Origin: Euglena gracilis
Lineage: Eukaryota > Euglenida > Euglenophyceae > Euglenales
NCBI GenBank assembly: GCA_039621445.1
Contig: CP154956.1
Coordinates: 68,022,452-68,086,451 of the forward strand
Direction of reading: 5' to 3'
Length of the DNA stretch: 64,000 nucleotides
Below the pieces are notes generated by a model that did no database searches, was not told the DNA's origin, and saw nothing but the letters and a program-made list of their open reading frames with translations. Position 1 is the stretch's first letter. The number at the start of each line of letters is the position of its first letter. This document shows positions 37,301 through 45,435 of the stretch, piece by piece. The position numbers and the translations under genes are program-made.

Positions 37301-40300
37301 TCTCTGCAGGTGCCGACTTTCGCACTCTTCGTTACACAGCCCGATTTCAACACCGCATTGTTTTGTCTCTTTTTGGAGTACCTCGCGCAAGCTTGTGCCA
37401 ACCACAGTGCCCACACATTTTCCATTTTTAAAGGCATCTATTACCAACAGGGCGGTCCAAAAGGGACGGGAAGTTTTTTTTTCCTCAAGGACCGCCCAAA
37501 GGCCAGCCGATCCGGGGATCGAACAGTTCAAAAAAACCAAATGTTGTAAAACGCATTTTTTTGACGTTTTGGGTGGCTGGGCGATAATCCAAGGTTGCCA
37601 GAAATCACCTTTCCCCCAAAAATCGACCCATTTTTGCCAAAATATTGCTATTTTTCTGACATTTTTCTCATGAATTTTTCAGTGAATGTGTTGGGATGGG
37701 ACTTTTTTTCCGTTAAGGACCGCCCTGATTGCCAACGGCAAACTCCCCACAGTTGTGTAGAGCACACAAGAAGGCAATTTGCTTGCCATATCTGGCCAAA
37801 CGCAGTTTTTTTTTTTGCAAGGAGAGAAAGGTGTAACCCTCGTTGTATGGTCTCTTTCATTTTCAGACACAATTGAAGTGTTTGCCTCAGTGAGCTTCCC
37901 AATGCATGTCCGCAGCGGGCTATGGCTATGGCCATGGCTCTTGCAGGGTTCCCTGGCCTGAAATGTTGCATCTTCTGCCTGAAGAAATGGTTCCCAACCA
38001 CAATGTTGAGGACTCACAAAAATGAACAGGAGATGGTCAAAATTGTTTGAAAATTTTGTTGATTTTATATTTGGTTCCAGAAGTTTTATTTTTCACCGAA
38101 ATCCCTCCAGGAAGTCCCCCCCTTTTTTTAAGGAAAGTGCCGGGGGGGGGTAGGTGCTATGGCAGGCAGGGGGGGTTAGAGCAATTTCGACCCAGGGGCA
38201 GGGGCAGGGGCAGGGGCAGGGGCAGGGGCAGGGGCAGGGGCAGGGGAGGGGTTGGATTTGCATTAGCACACACCCCAGGGCAGTGCATTAGCACACACCC
38301 CAGCACCAAATACGCCAGGGTCCGAAAATGGCCATTTTCAAGGGAAAATTGGCTTGGTCGGCAGGCACCGGGGTCCAAAACCGACCCCACCGTGGGGGTC
38401 AGCTTTGGGGAGAAGCTGTGCTTGCCATAGGAGGCACTAAACAAGGCACCACCCTTTCCCCCTGGGGTTGGTCAAAAAAGCCTGTCCCCCAGTACGAATC
38501 CTTGGGTCAATCTGTGTTGTTTTGCATTTGGGGGGGGGACTGAATTAAGGGAAATATTTGGTGATGCCTTGTGGTAAACTGTTTCCTGGCTGGGCTTGAT
38601 ACCGTTGCGGAGTGCTGGTTTGGACCCACGTTGGCATCACTCTATGACTCAGTCCCTCAAGACAAACGCGGTTCTCTCAGGCTTCATTTTGTGTTTTGTC
38701 CTCTTACCCCATCTTACACAGATGACAGCCAGCAATCTGCAAGCAGGCAATTGGTTTGCAAGCAGGTTTTTTTTGCCTTGGACCCTGGGGGGAAGGGGGG
38801 TAGGGTGGGTGGTCCGGCCGAGCCCCGTTCAAGGGGTCCTCCCTGGGGTGTGTGTGTATACTTTTCGGCACCGAAGGTGCTGAAAATTTTTAAAAGTGCT
38901 ATTTTTAGCACTTTTAGCGATTTTTTGGCCATTTTCAGGGAAAAGTTGGTGGGTCCCCCGGGCCCCCCGCACCCCAAGGGGGTGGGTGGGTGGGTAGCCC
39001 CCCCCCCGGGGTCTTAAAAAAACCACTGTTTGCTAGTTCTGGGAGTGTGACGTTTTTCAAATTTCATTGTGTATGGCTCACAATGCGTTGAGAATTTGGT
39101 TTTGTCAAAAATACAAGGTACATCTTGATAGAATGAAAATCCCCAGGTCCAAAGAAGTAACCCCCTCCCCCAAATACAAACCTCCCCGGCTTTATATTCG
39201 GGCGGGCGGAAATTTCAAGACCACGAGGGGGGTTTTATATTTGGGGGGGGGTTTATATTCAGTCGGAAAAATCACTTCTTGAAAAAAAACTTCTTGGCGG
39301 GATCCAGTCAAATCACTTTTTCGGTCCAAAATCACAAATACGCCCACCCTTGGGGTCCAAAAGAGGTATTGCAAAAACTGGCTCCTACACTAGACATTTA
39401 CCCCCACACCCCCCACCCCCCCCACCCACACCCCCCCCCCCCCCCACCCACACCCCCCACCCCCCCCCACACTTCTCTAGTGTAGGAGCCAGTTTTTCAA
39501 TACAAAACTTTCACTTTTAGGGCGAAAGAGCAATTTTTACATGTATTTGGTAAAAATTGCTCCCAAATCTGCCAAAAATCACAATTTCGGGAGAGATTTT
39601 GTCGAATTTTTTTCCTTCCGGCGCTTTGCACCGGGGGGGGGGGGGGGATATTTGGGCAGGATTTCAAGGTCCTCAGGGGGGGGGTTATATTTGGCGGGGG
39701 TTTGTATTTGGGGGGGGGGTTGTATTTGGGGGGGTTTATGTTTCATTACACCACTTAGTTATCCCTCAACTCATTATTCTGAATATGTTGTTGTTGTTGC
39801 TGTTGTTATTGTTTTCATTGTTGTTGTTCTTCTTTTCTTCTTCTTTTTCTAAATTATGGTATGTAGTATTTTTTCCCTCTTGTTGCTTAAAACAAGATTT
39901 CCCAAAGTTGACTCGTGAATGCCACCAGCCAACTGCTTTCATTCGATCAATTGCAAGGAGGTGTACGCAAATTTGCAGGAGCATTCAAAGCTGTTTTGCT
40001 ATTGAGAAATGTGCCTCGATGTTTTCTTTGGTTTATTTTATTTAAGTTCCCAAATACGTAAATCCACCCAAATAATAACCCCCCCCCGGTTTATTATTTG
40101 GACACTCGAAGTAGGGGGTCCAGGGGGGGGGTTTATAATGTGGGGTGTTTTATTATTTGGGGGGAAAATTCCGAAGTCAAAAATCGACACAAAACCCCCC
40201 ACACAGACTCCACAGGTCACTTTTTTTTCTGGCATTTTTGGGCTGTTTTGAAAAATGGGTATTTGGCATAAACCGACCCCCTCCAGGATTTCCACCAACC

Positions 40301-42635
40301 CAAAAGTCCTAAACCGACGGGTCGGTTTGAATGGGGGGGGGTTTAATTCCGCACCAATTTCATTCATTTTTGTGATTTGTTGCAACATTTCTGCTGATTT
40401 CTTCCTCTTTTTTTTTCTTTGCCTCATACCTGCCGGAGGGGGGGTTTATTATTTGGGCGGCTGAAGTCAGTCCTCAGGGGGGGGGGTTATTATTTGGGGG
40501 GGGTTCACTGCTTTCCCTTCCAAATAGTATTCCTGGGGGAATATTATTTGGCTGGCAGAAGTCCGAAAAGGAAGGGTATTATTTGGGGGACATTCCTAGT
40601 TTTTTTTTTGCAAAAAAGCTTTCACCCCGAAACACATCGTAACCACGTTGGTCATCAAATGTCCATAGTGGGTGCAATCTTGTCTCAGAGACACGCAGTT
40701 TGTTTATCTCCCTTCCACTTTCAATTGGAATGTGTTAGTAATCATTTAAAATTTGTACAAAATTTGGTTCCAACTCAGGAAAACAAATTTTTTTCTATAG
40801 CGGTCAGCGAGGAAACGGAGGTTGGATATTATTTGTGTTGCCGAAATCGGGTCCCAGGAGGTCACAGTTGTTGGGGGATGTTATATGGGGGGGAATGCTT
40901 TTTTTTCTGTTTTGCAAATTATTTATTTTCCCTTTGGGAATGCAAAAATAAAACAGGCAGAGGCAGAAAATTATCACACGAAATGGAGTGTCAATTGTGG
41001 TGGACGCAAATAATGCGTCATCGTTTTTTTTGGTTTTGTCTTTCCCCCCTTTTTATTCAAATTTTTGTGGCTAAAAGAATTTCACCCATAAAATTATGCA
41101 ACTTCCTAGTGCTGGTTTTTCAAAAAAAAATGAATTATTTTAAAAATACGAAGTACTTGGATATGAAGTATTTATGTGATTACTACAGATGACACACCTC
41201 TGGTTTTTTTTTATAGTTTCCTTAGTGAGATTTGTGGGAGGTATTATGGGCAATATTGTTTCCCTTCCTCATTCTCAGGAAATAATGAACAACATTGTTT
41301 GTGTGTGAGTGCGCGCGTGTGCATGTGTGCGCATCTACCGAGGATTTGTCAATTTTCCTATCCACCTTCACCATAATATTTTTTGTGCAGGGTCTGCACA
41401 AGGGCTTTTCAGCACCCTCACAGCTTTTGGGAGCAGGTACCAACATCATTTTCGAAACTAATGATTTGGCAGGTCAACCAACATTTTCAAGAAATATCAG
41501 CCTTCGAATCCAGTCTTTTGAGTCTTGCTTGGTGTTGTGTCGCTTTGCAGCTTTACCCAATCTTTGGGAAGCACATGGTGCTGTTCAAATTTGTCTTTGA
41601 CCTCCGCCCCCTTCGGGTGTGAAAAACCATGTATTCCATTGGGCCACTGGTGGCAGAGTTCTGCGCATTTGTGTTGGGCCCTGTCTCGGACCATCGCCCC
41701 GATCGTGGTCGGATCCCTGGCCTCTCAGGCAGGGAACACCGTGGGCGTCCCAGGCTCTTCTGTTTTGTGTGCAGCCCAATGCGATAAGACTGCAGGCGTT
41801 GGTTTGGGGGTGTGTGCCAGCCAGTGAGCAACCCTAAGGATTTCCCAAAGGTAGTGCGACAAACGTGACACAACAGAATTTGAGCGTTACATGTTTCAAC
41901 CTAGTAGGCAAAGGTCAGCTGAGAAACGTTGCAGTTGGTCAATACATTGTGGGCGCCTTCTGTTTGGTAGAATTCAATCTTTGTTTGCAAAGACGACAAG
42001 TTTATGTGTATCTTCTGACATCGATGTGTTGTTTTTTTCAGTTGGTTTGCTTTTTTTCAAACCCATCATCACCCGTCATACCTGTGAGTTATTTGCATTA
42101 TAATTTGTCGCGCATTCTACCTTTTTACAACTTTTTCAACTTTTTTTTTTGAGCTCTCCTCTTGCTTCCATAAAAGTGCAAGCACGAAATGGGGCCCAGT
42201 GGTTGTTTGTAGTGTATCACTGTCAAACAATCACCTAGTCACTGGCCGACCCCAGGGGTGACTGGTTTTTTCAGAGTGACTGACCGGGGGGGGGGAGGGG
42301 TTGGCAAAAAACCACTAAATTGACCCAGCGTCGAAGATGACGAAATACTTTTTTAAGTTTTTTTGCACGTTTTTGGTCAAATTTCCTTTGGATTCCAGAG
42401 TGGCCGACCCGGGGGGGGGGAGTGCTAACTGGTTTTCTGGAGAAAAAAATGCGAGTTACTGGTTTTTCGAAGAGTGGAAGTGACCCCCCGGGTGTCGGTG
42501 AAAAATTGTATGATCAGGTCAGCCCATCTGTGGGGCCTGGGCAGTGACTCGCTGCTGTGGGTAGTCGGAGGGACATATTTCGTCTCGGCGATGCTCTTTG
42601 CGATCGCTGCCGTCGTGGACGATACGAAAGCTTGA
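28397..42635 (+). CDS. MFS transporter, Spinster-like (multi-exon)
   Basis: Twelve-helix major facilitator superfamily transporter; substrate unknown. Exons (approximate where marked ~): 28397-28434, 28868-29025, 33694-~33816, ~34054-34179, 35120-35222, 35410-~35509, 35574-35630, 36046-~36118, ~36356-36389, 36455-36608, 36923-37119, 37310-~37390, ~38613-38670, 41391-41436, ~41659-~41766, 42518-42635. The first loop carries GSLADRGNRKK and the second half GGFLADRIFTGRKK, the two pseudo-symmetric MFS loop signatures. SWSAATALQ, AYTLIADSFP, CWFGPTLASLYDSVP and SAQGLFSTLTAF follow the order expected of Spinster-like carriers. Phases agree at exon junctions 1/2, 2/3, 4/5, 5/6, 7/8, 10/11, 11/12 and 13/14. 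The junctions around exons 3/4, 6/7, 8-10 and the last two are unresolved. Introns reach 4.7 kb and are packed with mobile elements. The start is the first in-frame ATG of its exon, and an out-of-frame ATG lies upstream at about 28350. Confidence 0.8.
28868..29025 (+). CDS. MFS transporter exon 2 (first membrane helix)
   Basis: The acceptor TTTCACAG precedes 28868 and the donor GCAG/GTGTAT follows 29025. The encoded Pro-rich linker leads into LTLASLLAIYISNQWSRQV, the first transmembrane helix. The incoming phase (2) matches the donor after 28434. The outgoing phase (1) matches the exon at 33694, giving an unbroken frame into DISREQYAVLSGAGF. Confidence 0.75.
30190..31165 (-). repeat. R1 repeat family copy inside the transporter's second intron
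   Basis: Bounded by the GTCGCTGAGCTCTTATCC hairpin at 30203 and by CCAGGTTTTGAACAGTGC at 31131. Internal words match 49620-50710 and 60275-61195 in the opposite orientation for most of its length. A further fragment with GTCGAAAAAACGCTCATTTT lies at 31300-31420. Confidence 0.7.
33289..33504. mobile_element. CAGG-TIR element in transporter intron 2
   Basis: The left terminus CAGGGGTTTTTTGTCTTGGACC and the right terminus GGTCTTTAAAAAACCCTG are imperfect inverted copies. Flanks AATAACAC and TATAACAT agree at 6 of 8 positions, as expected of an aged 8-base target duplication. The interior has the GGGATGTACTTTTCGGCACC block shared with 943, 25643 and 38763. A shorter probable relative lies just upstream at 33183-33258. 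Confidence 0.65.
34844..34928. mobile_element. Short C-tract element, ATATAAAG tag
   Basis: AATAACCCCCTCAATATAAAG at the left, CATATTTGGGGGGTTTAG at the right and CCAAATATAAAGCC in the middle. An 85-base miniature of the C-tract family within a transporter intron. Confidence 0.55.
35626..36056 (+). mobile_element. Introner: CAGG-TIR element forming a transporter intron
   Basis: The left terminus CAGGGGTTTCCTTAA and the inverted right terminus CATGGGTTTTTCTTAAG are related. Flanks CTTTCGCC (35618-35625) and CTTTCGGC (36057-36064) match at 7 of 8, a target duplication lying in coding sequence. Translation upstream gives GWRSTTVIIGAF and downstream AFGILTALAGTVF, a helix that the insertion interrupts. 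Donor GG/GTTTCC (35630/35631) and acceptor TTAAG/A (36045/36046) lie in the two TIRs and preserve the frame. Almost the entire element is thus removed as the intron, leaving about eight extra residues. The interior has the CCAGCCAGCA block also found at 53775. The alternative is that it merely sits inside an older intron, but the coding-sequence target duplication argues against this. Confidence 0.75.
36923..37119 (+). CDS. MFS transporter exon with helices 7-8 and loop 8-9 motif
   Basis: The exon lies between CTTCCCAG and GCG/GTGTGC. It reads GFSIGVWKAPFIFEKFPELA, a Gly-rich helix, then GGFLADRIFTGRKKLFVP. The second ADR-type motif marks the C-terminal half of the MFS fold. Phases join cleanly to 36455-36608 upstream and 37310 downstream. 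Confidence 0.85.
37448..37727. mobile_element. CAGGGCGGTCC-TIR element in transporter intron
   Basis: Perfect 11-base terminal inverted repeat, CAGGGCGGTCC and GGACCGCCCTG. Flanks ATTACCAA (37440-37447) and ATTGCCAA (37728-37735) match at 7 of 8. The interior includes GATCCGGGGATCGAA and a following block that resembles 43445-43580 inside a C-tract element, so the two TIR classes share core sequence. Confidence 0.8.
38193..38247 (+). repeat. (GGGGCA)n hexanucleotide repeat
   Basis: About nine uninterrupted GGGGCA units in a transporter intron. Four or more G-runs in close succession could form a G-quadruplex. Confidence 0.95.
38763..39028. mobile_element. CAGG-TIR element in transporter intron
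   Basis: Termini CAGGTTTTTTTTGCCTTGGACC and GGGTCTTAAAAAAACCACTG. Flanks TTTGCAAG (38755-38762) and TTTGCTAG (39029-39036) match at 7 of 8. The interior carries the hairpin TTCGGCACCGAAGGTGCTGAAAA, in which both stem sides differ from the GGCGC version in a pairing-preserving way. Confidence 0.8.
39157..39739. mobile_element. C-tract TIR element, AAATACAAA tag, carrying a nested insertion
   Basis: Left end GTAACCCCC...AAATACAAA, right end TTGTATTTGGGGGGGTTTATG. It is collinear with 24732-25150 except for an extra segment at 39366-39503. Inner TTTATATTTGGGGGG copies and the hairpin region CCGGCGCTTTGCACCGG are present. Confidence 0.75.
39366..39503. mobile_element. Nested 138-base miniature element
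   Basis: The left arm starts GTATTGCAAAAACTGGCTCC and continues TACACTAGA. The right arm is its near-exact inverse, ending CAGTTTTTCAATAC. Between the arms is a C/CA-rich spacer. The host element's empty version at 24732-25150 lacks it, proving an insertion. Whether a short target duplication exists is unclear. Confidence 0.8.
40050..40610. mobile_element. Cluster of C-tract element fragments, AAATAATAAC tag
   Basis: AAATAATAACCCCCCCC at 40069 and GGTTTATTATTTGG-type words at 40086, 40140, 40440 and 40480 suggest one or two overlapping or nested elements. AAACCGACC...GGGTCGGTTTGAATGGG (40267-40345) lies within. All are in a transporter intron. Boundaries are uncertain. Confidence 0.5.
42518..42635 (+). 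CDS. MFS transporter terminal exon
   Basis: After the acceptor GATCAG the frame encodes a short loop and a final helix (LLWVVGGTYFVSAMLFAIAA), then an acidic tail and the TGA at 42633-42635. The preceding exon (RTIAPIVVGSLASQAGN, about 41687-41740) supplies the adjacent helix. The exact donor between them is uncertain. Confidence 0.75.
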
Positions 42636-45435
42636 TTGCCGCACACGACGGATGTCCTCTCTCGTCGCCGAGGGACGCCCCAGGGTGCGCGATGCCTCTG
42701 AGGCCCCATCTCTTCGAGGTTTACAGGCAGACTTGCGTTGATAAGCCTGCGGTTGCTTTTTGGCTTTTTTCCCTGTGTGTGGCACCTCTTTGTCCGGTTG
42801 CCATGCTTGCAGGCGCACTCTCACAGGGAGCCTGCCGAGAATGTGCTGCGGGTATCCTATTCCTCTGGATTGTGGATTATTCTTCCACCTTTAATAAACC
42901 TGCCGACTGCTCCTGGGCATCCCAAAGTGTCCAATTTTTTGGCAGAAGCGGCTCCTTCTTTGTGGCACGCAATTTTCCTGAGATGTTATGGCGAAATTCG
43001 TAGGGGGCTGAAGTTTGAGCTATCTTCCCTTTTTATTCCTTTTCAATTTGTGCTATTTCAACCCTGAAAAATTTCCAGTGGCAATTTTAGATCAGGTTTC
43101 CCACTTTTGAAAATGCATGCCTCAGTTTTTGAAAATCTTTCCAAATTTCTCATAAATTCAATTTTGGTTGGGAGTTTCAGCAGTGCAGCATGTAGCAGGG
43201 GGGGGAAATGCAACTTGCATAATTTGCATTTTTTTGCATAATCAGGTTTTCCCGAAATTTGCATTTTTTTGCATTTTTTTTGCATTTTTTTTTGCATAAA
43301 ATATTTTTCCGTGGAAAATTTTTTTGTAGTTGGTTGCCGTAAACCCCCCCCCCCAATTAGAAGCCCCCCGGGGCTGCTATTCGGTCACTCTGCGGAAAAC
43401 CCGAGGGGGGGGGCTTCTAATTGGGTTCCCTTTGTCTAAAGGAAAAACTTCGGCCGGCGGTCGATCCGGGGATCGAAACGGGGTCCAAGTTTAAAAAATT
43501 GCAAGACGCATTTATTCTAGTTTTTGGGTGGATAGGCCATGTTTCAAGGACACTAGATATCACTTTTGTTCCCAATGTCGACCTTTTTTCGTGGAGAATT
43601 TTCGAGTTTTTCACCATTTTTCGGAATTTTTTTCGTCAAATTCCCCCCGGCTTCGCCGGGGCGGGGGGGGCTGTTATTTGGATTTTTGGCGGGAAACCTG
43701 AGGGTGGGTGGGGGGGGGGGGCTTCTATTTGGGGGGGGTTGTTATTTGGGGGGGGGGGGCTTCTAATTGGGGGGGTTTATGTTTGGATTTTTTTGCATTT
43801 TTTTTGCATTTTTTACATAAAATATTTTGCCCTTGAAAAAAATTTTGTAGTTGGTTGGCATATGTTTTGGAATTTTTTGCATTTTTTTGCTTTTAGGCAG
43901 CAAAGCTCTGTCATATTCCAGCTTTTTCTCAAGGTTTTCATGCAAGCTGCATTTTTTTGCATTTTTTTGCATTTTTTTGCATTTTTTTGACTTGCATAAT
44001 TTGAAGGGCCAAGTTGCATTTCCCCCCCCCCTGCATGTAGCGCATTTTGTGTGTTGCTTTCTTGGTATTTTTGGAGCAAAATTTGATGGATTCTTATCTT
44101 TGGCAGCATCTGTTTCCTGGGGAAATGGGTTCTAGCAGCTTTCTTTCAAAATGCAGTTCCAAGGTGTGCCACCCATTATTCTTGGAAAACATCTCGACCA
44201 AATGAACCAACCTCACCATTCCACATAAACTCCCCATACACAATATAACACCCCTCCCAAACAATAACCCCCCAAATATTACCCCCCCCCCCCTGAGGAC
44301 CGATTTCAGCTGCCAAAAATACCCCCCCCTCGACAACCTTGAAGGCAAAGGGGGAAAAAGAGGAAAATCAGCCGAAATGTTGCAAAAATCACACAATGGA
44401 ATGAAATTGGTGCAGAAAATATGTCCAAACAGCGTCCATCTTTTAAAGAATTCCTAAAAATTCCAAAAACAGTCACCTTCATCTTTGCTTTTTGAAAGAT
44501 TTTTTTGGTGAAAATCATAACTGAGAAAAATTTGCCCAATTAATACCCCAATTGATAAACTCCCCCTGGACCTCGACTTCGAGTGTCTAAACGATGAACC
44601 GGGGGATCATTTTTGGGGGGATCTGCTGTTTTGTTCAGCTTTCCAAAACTTCCCTTGTAGGTTTGCCCGGTACAATATCGAGCAAGTTCTCTCCCCAAAA
44701 CAAGAAGCAACTGTTTTGGCAGAAGTTGTGAAGCTGAAAGTCTCTTTTCAACATCGGCCTCTTTCAGTCCTAAACCCCCAAATATAAAGCCCCCCCCCCC
44801 CCGGCTTTATATTGGGACGGGATTTAAAGATCCTCAGGGGGGCTTTGGGATTTGGGGGGGGCTTTTTATTTGGGGGAGAAAATCAATTTTTTTTCGGGTA
44901 GCCTCTATGACCTTCGGCGGCCTTCAATTGTGGTCAAATACCATTTTTGTGCCAAATGTTCATTGTGTACCTCCTGTTTTTCGCAGAAATATGCAATGCT
45001 TATCCAAAATGGAGCAGTTCTGGTGGAAAAAATGGTGTATCCTCCCAGAATTTTTCTCTTTTTCCTGAATGACACCAGCGTCTGGCTCCCCATCAGGAGG
45101 GTGGGGGGCTTTCTTTTTGGGCAGCGAAAACCAAACCCCCGGGGGGGGCTTTATATTTGGTGGGGGTTAGATAAAGCAATGCCGTTTCAGAAAAAACTGA
45201 GAATAGAAAATGATGGGCCGTGACATTCTCCCTCCTTTGGCAAGGAACCACTGCGAACTGTGCCCCATTCAGACCCTGGATGTCCACCAGACGACAACGC
45301 TGTTTGTGGTTGCCCGGTAACTCAGGGCTGCGAATCTGTGCCGGGGGGTGGATGGCAATGGGCCGTTGCCCGACCCGTGTGCAGACCACCCCGGCGGCGA
45401 TGGGGGGCCCCGGCTGATGCTCCGGGCCCCGCCCC
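42636..45435. other. Intergenic region between transporter and glycosyltransferase
   Basis: Contains T-rich TTTTTTGCAT repeats (43240-43320, 43780-44000), a large C-tract element (43339-43781) and fragments of others at 44200-44350, 44540-44640 and 44770-45170 (CCAAATATAAAGCC/GGCTTTATATT tags). I recognise no gene. The promoter of the following gene should lie near its right edge, but no core motif is evident. Confidence 0.5.
43339..43781. mobile_element. C-tract TIR element, AATTAGAAGC tag
   Basis: Left end GTAAACCCCCCCCCC then AATTAGAAGCCCC, right end GGCTTCTAATTGGGGGGGTTTAT. The same tag occurs inside at 43410-43425. The core holds GGTCGATCCGGGGATCGAAA, related to the core of 37448-37727, and the short hairpin GGCTTCGCCGGGGC. 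The element is bracketed by imperfect direct repeats of about 60 bases (43281-43338 and 43800-43857). Confidence 0.75.

Noticed and set aside
37487-37530. tRNA-like box B (GTTCGATCCCCGG on the minus strand)
   Set aside because: No cloverleaf, box A or anticodon arm could be found, and the sequence belongs to an element core with a palindrome. Kept only as part of a finding on shared cores.
41217-41257. Possible transporter exon reading VRFVGGIMGNI
   Set aside because: It fits MFS style, but the exon at 41391-41436 (SAQGLFSTLTAF) joins the upstream exon in phase and matches the expected motif directly after KRG, leaving no place for this one.
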